From Argonema galeatum A003/A1 (GTDB taxonomy: Bacteria > Cyanobacteriota > Cyanobacteriia > Cyanobacteriales > Aerosakkonemataceae), in contig NZ_JAIQZM010000016.1 of assembly GCF_023333595.1 (NCBI RefSeq), positions 1 to 64,000 on the forward strand: a stretch of DNA of 64,000 nucleotides, read 5' to 3'. A model generated the notes under the pieces. That model saw only the letters and a program-made list of their open reading frames with translations, was not told where the DNA came from and ran no database searches. The translations under genes and the position numbers were made by a program. Of the stretch, positions 42,471 to 49,647 are shown in pieces. Numbering within the stretch: the stretch's first letter is position 1; each line of letters opens with the position of its first letter.

Positions 42471-44591
42471 TCAATAAAATACAACAGCAGTTACGATCAG
42501 CAACATAGTCAAAAGGCTCGGCCAGTAAAGCACCTTTGGAAGCAAATTATTTTTATACTCGATCAAAGATAACTTTCTGTCCCTATTCACCAGGATTGCA
42601 TTCACTGCCACCAATAAAATTAAAAGATATAACACGAAGTAGAAATACTCCAAGTAAATAATTCCATTAGCAGCAATTTGTCCCCTTAGTCCTATCTGGT
42701 CAACGATGAGAACAAAGATCAAGCCTGCACAAGCCCCCACCACCTCCATACCGCCCTGGCGACTTAGCAGCATAGTAATAAATAACAGTATGGCTACCAC
42801 ACTTAGAGGAATAATCCTGGCGATCAAGATGCCGATAAAACCTCTCTTATATATGATTGTGAAATACATCTCTGGATAGTTTTTGAGAGAGCCGGTTTCT
42901 TCGACTCCCAAATTTGTATTAAAATTAGTTAATTTATACTCAAAAAAACTACTCTCAACGATCCATGTTTCCGAAACAAATTTATCTATCAAACCTGGTT
43001 TTGTAATAGGATTTAACACCTCGTATGAGCTAAAATCGGGAGTAAGAAACACCAATGTGTTTGTATTTTTTCGGTTGAACTCTTTCGGCCAAATCCGTAT
43101 CAATACATCGTTATAATCAAAAGGATATTTAGTAAAATCGAAGCTTTGACGCAGGGTTCCCTCAAAATACCAACCAATTAATTCTGAGGTTTTTCCTTTA
43201 TTGCGATAAACCTGCTGAATATCTAATTCATACCCTTCTGGCAGAACAAAACCACGCTCTAAACCATCATGGACACCATTGTAATATTTCTGCCATATAA
43301 ACCCAGTTACTAACACATCGCTAGAACTGTTAAATTTGACAGTTTGAATAAAAACGCCCGTAGGAATTTGCAGCGGTGGCTTTTGTTTTAATTTTTCCGT
43401 TGTTCTAATTTCTGGATCTAAAAACTTATCCACGTTTGTCCTGCTTAGTAGCACATTCCTGTTATCATTATAGTTGCTTTCCGACAGAACTAGATACCAT
43501 ATAAACCCTATTCCAGTAACGCAAAAAAAGCTAAATCCCCAAGAAATCCCCCACAAATTCTTGACACCGAGTTGATGACCGCGACAAACGATAATTAACA
43601 GAAAAAGTAAAAATAATACCGTTTCTAATGCGATCCGGATTAATTGGGGCTGCTTGGTATCTGAGTCTACAGCACTATCGTTCTTGATGACAACTACTGC
43701 TAGCGACCATCCATTCAGAGCAATGGGTTGAACGAAAACCCAGCAAGATTCACCAGTGATATCGTCTACAAAATCTACAACGCCGCTCTTACCCTCGATC
43801 GCCATCTTACCTATGGCTTCCATCTGCGGGTTTTTCCGCTCTTTTGCTATGTCAAATATGCTGGTTTGATTCCTCGCATATTGCTGTTTGGGATGGACGA
43901 GCAATACGCCTTTTTTGGAAAGCAAAAATCCGTAGCCTGATTTGCCGACATCCAGCGAGTCGATCAGAACTTTGAGTTTTCCCAAAGATGTATTGACAAA
44001 AACTATACCAGCTGGCGTTTTTTGTTTAGTTTGGGGATCGATCCGATAAAAAGCCGCATCATGTTCGGCGATGATATCTTCAGAAGCTTTGTCAAAGTAA
44101 GGCTCATTCCAATGAGTTCCTTTCACCAAAGTGATGTGATACCACTCATTGTCTGGTATCTTCTCAGTGTAGTCGTAATAATCTTCAACTTGTACCCGTT
44201 CAAGTTTACCCGTTTTTCTTGTATAGTATGGCCCGTAAAGTTTCCGCCGGGGATTATAAGCGAAAGGTGTATAGGCTGCGCCTGCTTCCAAAAAATCAGG
44301 GTTTTGCTCTAATTCCTGTTTTGCCCGGTCTAATAGCTGCTCATTTGTCATTTTTCCGTCAGTTAAATCCCTGGCAATCGAATTGGCCGAGTCTTCAAGT
44401 TTCCGAAGCCTTTCTTCCACCTGTTTGCTAGCCCGTACAGTTTCGTTTTTAGCATTGTTTTTAAATGCTTCTACTCTTCTGTTTTGTTCTTTCCAGAAAG
44501 TGGAAATCTCTGTAAGTACGACTACTAAACTCAAGCCGCAGAGTATTAATGTTATTTTAAATCCCAGGCCCGATCGCGAATTTGTTTTCAT
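42471..44591 (-). CDS. Cache sensor fused to a pentameric ligand-gated ion channel-like module
   Basis: This 706-aa membrane protein begins with a transmembrane helix (residues ~10-30) and a periplasmic dCache-like domain (about 35-310: GAAYTPFAYNPRRKLYGPYY, PYFDKASEDIIAEHDAAFYR, LLSKKGVLLVHPKQQYARNQ, FVQPIALNGWSLAVVVIKND). Two helices follow (~320-370). After these comes a second periplasmic beta-rich domain that contains YPFD at 489-492 (FDFTKYPFDYNDVLIRIWPK), the canonical loop of pentameric ligand-gated channels. Four hydrophobic helices close the protein (FIGILIARIIPLSVVAILLF; GMEVVGACAGLIFVLIVDQI; EYFYFVLYLLILLVAVNAIL; LYWPSLLTMLLIVTAVVFY). Topology counting places both sensors outside and the C-terminus outside, as in pLGICs. 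The loop lacks the eukaryotic disulfide cysteines. Function: probably a ligand-gated channel or receptor; ligand and ion are unknown. Confidence 0.78.
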   Translation of the reverse strand: MKTNSRSGLGFKITLILCGLSLVVVLTEISTFWKEQNRRVEAFKNNAKNETVRASKQVEERLRKLEDSANSIARDLTDGKMTNEQLLDRAKQELEQNPDFLEAGAAYTPFAYNPRRKLYGPYYTRKTGKLERVQVEDYYDYTEKIPDNEWYHITLVKGTHWNEPYFDKASEDIIAEHDAAFYRIDPQTKQKTPAGIVFVNTSLGKLKVLIDSLDVGKSGYGFLLSKKGVLLVHPKQQYARNQTSIFDIAKERKNPQMEAIGKMAIEGKSGVVDFVDDITGESCWVFVQPIALNGWSLAVVVIKNDSAVDSDTKQPQLIRIALETVLFLLFLLIIVCRGHQLGVKNLWGISWGFSFFCVTGIGFIWYLVLSESNYNDNRNVLLSRTNVDKFLDPEIRTTEKLKQKPPLQIPTGVFIQTVKFNSSSDVLVTGFIWQKYYNGVHDGLERGFVLPEGYELDIQQVYRNKGKTSELIGWYFEGTLRQSFDFTKYPFDYNDVLIRIWPKEFNRKNTNTLVFLTPDFSSYEVLNPITKPGLIDKFVSETWIVESSFFEYKLTNFNTNLGVEETGSLKNYPEMYFTIIYKRGFIGILIARIIPLSVVAILLFITMLLSRQGGMEVVGACAGLIFVLIVDQIGLRGQIAANGIIYLEYFYFVLYLLILLVAVNAILVNRDRKLSLIEYKNNLLPKVLYWPSLLTMLLIVTAVVFY

Positions 44592-44746
44592 TTTTTTCTT
44601 TTCAACTCTTCGTTTTTTTTACTTTTTGCCTGGGCTCCTACCTATCCCAGGAGACTCCTCAAGCACTCCTTTCATATTTGAACGCTTTTTTTCAGCTTAG
44701 TCAAGACTACCTTATGAACTGTTGCTACTAATTTAGCAACAGATCG

Positions 44747-45393
44747 TCAATAAAATATAGCAGCAGTTATGATCAGCAATATACCCAGAAGAGTTGGCCA
44801 GTAAAGCACCGTCGGGAGCTGGTTATCTTTATACTGGATGAACCAAATATTTTTTTTCTGGTTCAACAGTATGCTATTTACCGCCACAAGTAAGATCAAG
44901 AGATAGACGACAAAGTAGAAATACTCAAAATAAATAATTCCGTGTGCAGCAACTTGTCCTCTCAACGCTATCTGGTCAAGGATAACAATAAAGATAAATC
45001 CAGCACAAGATCCCACCACCTCCATTCCGTGTTCTCGACTCATCAGCATCATAATAAATAGCAGTATAGCTACTAGGCAGCACCTACTTCCAAAAAATCA
45101 GGATTTTGCGCTAATTCCTGCCTCGCCCTCTCTAATAGCTGCCCATCCTTTAATTTTCCCTCAGTCAAATCCCTGGCGATCGCATTAGTTCTGTCTTCGA
45201 GTTTCTGAAGCTTTTCGCCTAGCTGCTTGCTAGCTTGTACAATTTCGTGCTTGGCATTGCTTTTAGCTAATTCTATTAGGCGGTTTTGTTCTCGCAATAA
45301 GGAGAAAACCTCTATACCGCTCGCCAATAAACTGGCAGCGCACAGTAGTAACGATCCCCTAAATACAAGCTTTGACCAATTAACTTTTTTCAT
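44747..45393 (-). pseudogene. Paralogue of the Cache-channel gene with a large internal deletion
   Basis: The 5' part (45393 down to 45073) encodes an N-terminus like that of the intact gene (VNWSKLVFRGSLLLCAASLL ... LAQNPDFLEVGAA), corresponding to residues 1-105. It then stops. The next part (45073 to 44747) encodes the last about 110 residues, from VAILLFIMMLMSREHGMEVV to the C-terminus (LLGILLIITAAIFY). The middle, about 490 codons with the Cache and ligand-binding domains, is absent, and the join is out of frame with a TAG. Either part may still be translated: the tail ORF has its own ATGs. Most likely a decayed tandem duplicate. Confidence 0.85.
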
Positions 45394-45693
45394 CTGTTTC
45401 TCCCAAATCATCCCCGCTCAAAGATTCATTAAGCCTTATCATATATATGACAAGCTTCTCTTCCAACTCATTCTTGATTTTTAGATTCCGCATTTTCCTA
45501 AATAACTTGTAATACTTTTCGGTGACAGAGCGATATATTATATAAGTTAGATCAATTTTTAGCAAGGCACTAAATTAATCTTTACTTGAGTTTAGCGGTG
45601 AAATAAATCTTTGTTTTTGGTAAAAGAAACACTCATTTGGGGCAATATATAAATATATAGACTGGCTAAGATGGGCAGTACTGGGGTCAATCT
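45394..45693. other. Intergenic region upstream of the pentapeptide gene
   Basis: AT-rich, without a supported gene. The motif ttggggcaatatataaatatata near 45637-45659 recurs in similar form (ttggggcaatctataatta) before the paralogue at 59297, and is a plausible shared promoter. Confidence 0.5.
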
Positions 45694-46683
45694 ATGGACG
45701 CTAATGAACTACTCAGACGCTATGCAGCAGGAGAAAGAGATTTTAGTGGAGCCAATTTAATTGGAGCGAACCTGGAAAGAGCCAACCTGGTAGGGGCAAA
45801 CTTTTCAGGCACATATTTAGCAACGGCTAACCTCAGTCGAGCTTGCCTCACGGGAGCAAATCTCAGTCGGGCTTTCCTGCACCGGGCAGATCTACGTTTT
45901 GCCAAAATCAACGAAGCCATCCTCACAGAGGCAGACTTGACAAAAGCCAACCTCAAAGGAGCATACCTAGTCAAGTCGCTGCTTACGGGTACAAGACTTA
46001 GCGGAGCCATCCTCTCAGGAGTAAACCTGCGTTTGGCGAATTTGCAAGGCGTCAACCTGTGTGGGGCAGATTTGCGCGGGATTAATTTGCGATCGGCCAA
46101 CCTGGTGAATGCCAACCTAAATTGGGCAAACCTGAGTGAAGCCAGATTGAGCGGTGCTTTGCTCAGGGGAGCATCACTCAATGGTGTTAACCTGAGTAGG
46201 GCGTTGTTGAATGGCGTAAACCTCAATAGTGTAGATCTAGATGGGGTCAACTTGAGCGAGTCAAAACTGAGTGGAGCCAACTTGAGTGGAGCTAACCTTT
46301 CAGCCGCCAACCTGAGTAACGCTCAGCTGCGGGTGTCGCTGCTGGCCCGATCGAATCTTCATGCCGCCAACCTTACTGGCGCAACACTCGCTAAGGCAGA
46401 TTTATGTGAGGCGAATCTAACTAAAGCAGACTTATCATACGCCGATCTCAGCGAAGCCGACTTAACAGGGGCTAAGCTGAATGTAGCAAGATTGTCTGAG
46501 GCAGACTTGACTAAGGCGAGTCTGCGGGGAGCTTACCTGTGGGGAGCCAACCTGAATGTGGCACAGCTGCGGGGCGCAGATTTTAGCGGAGCTAGCCTGT
46601 GCGGGGCATACATCGAAGGGGCAGACTGGCAGGAGGCAATCCTCAGAGGTGCGACGATGCCGGATGGCACGCTACACGAGTAA
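45694..46683 (+). CDS. Pentapeptide-repeat protein, paralogue 1 (left edge of the metal island)
   Basis: This 329-aa protein is pentapeptide repeats almost throughout, after the N-terminal MDANELLRRYAAGERDFSGA. The sequence is nearly colinear with the protein at 59297-60292, including the irregular LSNAQLRVSLLARSNLHAAN and the end ATMPDGTLHE. The two are products of one duplication and stand 13.6 kb apart in the same orientation. A right-handed beta-helix is expected; the role is not known. It is cytoplasmic, as there is no signal peptide. Confidence 0.92.
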   Translation: MDANELLRRYAAGERDFSGANLIGANLERANLVGANFSGTYLATANLSRACLTGANLSRAFLHRADLRFAKINEAILTEADLTKANLKGAYLVKSLLTGTRLSGAILSGVNLRLANLQGVNLCGADLRGINLRSANLVNANLNWANLSEARLSGALLRGASLNGVNLSRALLNGVNLNSVDLDGVNLSESKLSGANLSGANLSAANLSNAQLRVSLLARSNLHAANLTGATLAKADLCEANLTKADLSYADLSEADLTGAKLNVARLSEADLTKASLRGAYLWGANLNVAQLRGADFSGASLCGAYIEGADWQEAILRGATMPDGTLHE

Positions 46684-46686
46684 GAA

Positions 46687-46810
46687 AGTCAAAAGTCAAA
46701 AGTCAAAAGAAAATTGGTCAGTGGTCAGTGGTCAGTTGTCAGTTGTCAGTTGTCAGTGGTAATTAATTATTTTTTGACTTTTGACTTTTGACTTTTGACT
46801 TTTGACTTTT
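46687..46810. terminator. Heptanucleotide inverted repeats between convergent genes
   Basis: agtcaaaagtcaaaagtcaa (46687 onward) and cttttgacttttgactttt (46771-46810) are complementary, giving a stem of more than 20 bp with a loop of cagtggtc/cagttgtc units. It lies between the convergent pentapeptide and DUF4079 genes and could terminate both. Confidence 0.6.
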
Positions 46811-46824
46811 CGAGCCCCTAACCC

Positions 46825-47550
46825 CTAGCCCCTAGCCCCTAGCGCTGGTGCTGGTGTCGGACAAGTTTTGTTATTAAAATCGCAGGTGTAAATATAGGGT
46901 TTCTGCCAGCTTAAAGGGATATCCAGCAAATCCCTCGTACCCGTTAACCCCTGTCCCACAAAGAGTAAGACGGCAAAACTGTTCAAAATGATATGAAGGG
47001 TTCGCCAGCGATTCGATTTATCTTGATAAATATCTTGTTGAATGGCTAAGGCGAAAATCATCAGCAGGGCGGCTGTGATGCCGATGTAGTAATGAGACCA
47101 ATACCATTCATTGGTGCGCCTAAAAACCCCATCTTGGCAACCGAGAATAACTAAACCTGCCCCTGTCAAAGTAGCAAAAATCCCGCGCCACAGCTTCTTC
47201 TTGGCCACGTTGAGCAATATCAGCGAAGCGATCGTATCCAAAAACATCAGGGCGATGAAGGCGACTTGCAAAGGTGCTTTACTCCAGATGCGATCGCTCA
47301 AAATATGTTCAAAAATCGGATATGCCAGTCCCACCAAAGTCAGCCCCACGACTGAGCCAGTCAGCCAGCGACCCAGTTTAACGTGTTCTAGGCCAACACT
47401 AGGCGGGATTTTGCTTTTGTCTTTGCCAGCGGTTTGCAATCTGCGCTGGCGCGTCTGCCATGCAAAATTAACCACCATACCAATTAAGGGGAAGACTACT
47501 ACGACTGCTAAAGCCGGATGAATAAGAGCCAGAAAATCTTTGAGTTCCAT
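46825..47550 (-). CDS. DUF4079 membrane protein
   Basis: This 241-aa protein has six or seven membrane helices and the DUF4079 layout: LIHPALAVVVVFPLIGMVVN, FAWQTRQRRLQ, then GRWLTGSVVGLTLVGLAYPI, and NEWYWSHYYIGITAALLMIF. The conserved His residues (IHPALA, SHYYIG) could bind haem, and the family recalls cytochrome-b561-like proteins, but that is inference. The end GARG is encoded by a ctagggg-type repeat, so the last residues are not conserved. Confidence 0.85.
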   Translation of the reverse strand: MELKDFLALIHPALAVVVVFPLIGMVVNFAWQTRQRRLQTAGKDKSKIPPSVGLEHVKLGRWLTGSVVGLTLVGLAYPIFEHILSDRIWSKAPLQVAFIALMFLDTIASLILLNVAKKKLWRGIFATLTGAGLVILGCQDGVFRRTNEWYWSHYYIGITAALLMIFALAIQQDIYQDKSNRWRTLHIILNSFAVLLFVGQGLTGTRDLLDIPLSWQKPYIYTCDFNNKTCPTPAPALGARG

Positions 47551-47640
47551 AACACACCCAAGGGCAACAGCTTGTGTTGATTTAATATCATCACGCTTTG
47601 CGTGATGATTGTAGCAAAAAGCCGAGCAGCGATGGAGGCG

Positions 47641-48090
47641 TTACCCACCCAAAGCAGCATAACCGAAAGTGGCGTTGAATCGGCGACACCAGATTGCTAC
47701 AGAGCGAAAGTTCGTTAGATTAACATTGGCAGGAATAGCATAGCGTTGCATACCGCTCACTTTTTGCAAGCGCCCGATGCTCACATAATCTTGTCTCCTA
47801 ATTCCCGATATTGGCGGTGCATCAGAACGATGCAAAATTACATATAAATCGGGGCCGTTGTTTGTTTTAAACGTATTACCTAACACTAAGTAGCGTTTAC
47901 CATTTTCTACGATTATACGGGCTATTCCCTGAGTGGGATGTTCTCCATTCATAAACGTGCCCGATTGTACAGACATCTCTGCCGACCTTTGGGCTAGCGC
48001 GATCGAACCCTGATTTGAGCTAACTTCTGTTGCCAAGCCAACGCTTAAAATGACACCTGCACCAAGCATTGCTAGATATTTCAGTTTCAT
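47641..48090 (-). CDS. Exported DM13 domain protein
   Basis: This 149-aa protein has a signal peptide (MKLKYLAMLGAGVILSVGLA) and a DM13 domain: QSGTFMNGEHPTQGIARIIV, RYLVLGNTFKTNNGPDLYVI, then YAIPANVNLTNFRSVAIWCR RFNATFGYA. The conserved Cys near the end may take part in redox chemistry; the family is linked by prediction to electron transfer or copper/iron. I start at 48090 (ATG); the TTG at 48099 is less likely because the AAGGA site fits the ATG. It is divergent from the DUF305 gene. Confidence 0.88.
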   Translation of the reverse strand: MKLKYLAMLGAGVILSVGLATEVSSNQGSIALAQRSAEMSVQSGTFMNGEHPTQGIARIIVENGKRYLVLGNTFKTNNGPDLYVILHRSDAPPISGIRRQDYVSIGRLQKVSGMQRYAIPANVNLTNFRSVAIWCRRFNATFGYAALGG

Positions 48091-48226
48091 GGCTTTCAAA
48101 TCCTTAAATAATCATCTATAAACACTCTAAATGTTTGTGCTAGCAACAAAATGAATTTTTACTGAGAAATGAATAGGAAAATACTGATTTATGGCTCAGT
48201 AAATCCTTAGAATTCCCTGCGGGGGT

Positions 48227-48277
48227 GACAACAATCTGTCAACCTCTTACTCCGTGCGGGGTTGACAGATTGTTGTC
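48227..48277. repeat. Perfect 17-bp inverted repeat
   Basis: GACAACAATCTGTCAAC (48227-48243) and GTTGACAGATTGTTGTC (48261-48277) enclose a 17-nt loop. It lies 50 bp upstream of an insertion-sequence remnant and may derive from its ends. Confidence 0.75.
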
Positions 48278-48327
48278 AAAAAAAGACAGGTCGTGTCTTC
48301 TCAAGAAGACCTGCCAATCATGAAAAA

Positions 48328-48420
48328 ATGTATAAACTACCCACATTCTACCAAATCCACTTAAAAGCTGGCCTGAAACGATCTGAATATTTAATTTTTT
48401 GGCTCCTAGTGGGAATGATA
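48328..48420 (+). pseudogene. N-terminal remnant of an IS4-like transposase
   Basis: From ATG 48328 the frame reads MYKLPTFYQIHLKAGLKRSE YLIFWLLVG, similar to the start of cyanobacterial IS4-type transposases (pattern LP-FY---L---L--SQYL-L--LV). Similarity ends at about 48420. It sits at the left boundary of the DUF305/RND/two-component block and indicates past transposition. Recognition is by eye. Confidence 0.45.
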
Positions 48421-48425
48421 GAGAA

Positions 48426-48442
48426 TTTCATCCAAATTTCAT
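48426..48442 (+). promoter_or_regulatory. Metal-regulon box 1 (TTTCAT-N5-TTTCAT), DUF305 gene
   Basis: TTTCAT CCAAA TTTCAT, 153 bp upstream of the DUF305 start. Direct repeat with an 11-bp period, as expected for an OmpR-family regulator dimer. Four more boxes of the same form are in this block. Confidence 0.7.
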
Positions 48443-48594
48443 TTACGCGTGAAACACTGAGTAGTAGTACCACCTGACGCTGTGAAATATTGCTGTCTTT
48501 CGTCAATAGCCAGCTACTCAGCACGGGTGATTAAAGTTGTCCCTACCCTTGACTGAAGAGTCAAAGATAGTAAAAAAGTTTCCGGGTGTGTTAA

Positions 48595-49320
48595 ATGAAC
48601 TTCAAACCTATGCGACCAATTTCAGTGAGAACTAGCTTGTTAGCAACCGTTATAGCGATCGCTTCTCTGAGTGGAATCCTTACAGCCTGTTCTACTGCCT
48701 CCCAAAACCAAGTTCAAGCTCCAAACACTCCCCCTGCAAGCACTGCTAGTAGCAAGCAGGACAAGGGGCAAAGCACTGGTATGGAGCATGGCAGCGGCAT
48801 GAATCATAGCATGGCAATGAATTTAGGCTCTGCTGATGCTGAATACGATCTGCGATTCATCGATGCCATGACCCCACACCATCAAGGGGCAGTAACGATG
48901 GCAAAGGAAGCGCAGCAGAAGTCTCAACGCCCTGAAATTAAAAAGCTAGCAGACGACATTATCAAAGCTCAAAACAAAGAGATTAATCAGTTGAAACAGT
49001 GGCGCAAAGCATGGTATCCCCAGGCAAGTAGCACCCCAATGATGCACGACGCTCAGATGGGTAAGATGATGCCGATGTCTCAAAAGCAGATGAAGGGCAT
49101 GATGATGGACATGAACTTAGGAGTGGCTGATGCTGAGTTCGATCTGCGCTTTATCAATGCAATGATTCCGCACCATGAAGGCGCAATAATGATGGCTCAA
49201 GATGCGCCCAGTAAGTCTAAACGTCCGGAAATCAAGCGACTAGCTCAAGATATTATCACTTCACAAAAGGCAGAAATTGAGCAAATGAAACAGTGGCGGC
49301 AAGCTTGGTATAAAAAGTAG
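48595..49320 (+). CDS. Lipoprotein with two DUF305 domains
   Basis: This 241-aa protein has a lipoprotein signal (TAIASLSGILTACS with lipobox LTAC), a low-complexity Met/His-rich linker (GMEHGSGMNHSMAMNLG) and two DUF305 domains (FIDAMTPHHQGAVTMAKEA and FINAMIPHHEGAIMMAQDA). The HH motifs and Met clusters are expected to bind metal such as copper or silver in the periplasm. Box 1 upstream suggests control by the two-component system at 57.1 kb. The closely similar domains point to an internal duplication. Confidence 0.92.
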   Translation: MNFKPMRPISVRTSLLATVIAIASLSGILTACSTASQNQVQAPNTPPASTASSKQDKGQSTGMEHGSGMNHSMAMNLGSADAEYDLRFIDAMTPHHQGAVTMAKEAQQKSQRPEIKKLADDIIKAQNKEINQLKQWRKAWYPQASSTPMMHDAQMGKMMPMSQKQMKGMMMDMNLGVADAEFDLRFINAMIPHHEGAIMMAQDAPSKSKRPEIKRLAQDIITSQKAEIEQMKQWRQAWYKK

Positions 49321-49647
49321 AGTTGTTCAATGAATTTGAGTACGACCAAGCTTTAGATAATTTAGCACGAGCCATTAACGGCAATGTAGGGCAGACTCAG
49401 TAACTAACAGCAATAACGTGAGAATTCGGCTGTTAATTTGCTGAGTAACTTTTTCAGTTACGCAATGCAAAGAGCCTTAATTGAGATTTCATCTAGATTT
49501 CATTTCTCCATGAAAAACTAGAGAATGAGAGTTTTATAGGCTCTGTAAGAAATTTGTTCCAGTGGAGCAGGCTAGCTACCTCCCTTACTCAGTACAAATG
49601 CCTTCCCGAAAAACTTGGCTTTCTCGGTATACTTAAGGACATTCCCG
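49321..49647. other. Gap with box 2 and RND leader
   Basis: No gene. Box 2 is at 49487-49503, and a leader of about 140 bp leads to the RND adaptor. The region 49560-49647 is open in the adaptor frame but does not look coding. Confidence 0.55.
49487..49503 (+). promoter_or_regulatory. Metal-regulon box 2 (TTTCAT-N5-TTTCAT), RND operon
   Basis: TTTCAT CTAGA TTTCAT, 145 bp upstream of the adaptor start, identical in spacer to box 4 and followed at a short distance by ccatgaaaa, a half-site-like inverse. Confidence 0.72.

Noticed and set aside
48421-48477. Continuation of the transposase-like frame
   Set aside because: Similarity ends near 48420 and the last codons run through regulator box 1; it is not a functional transposase.
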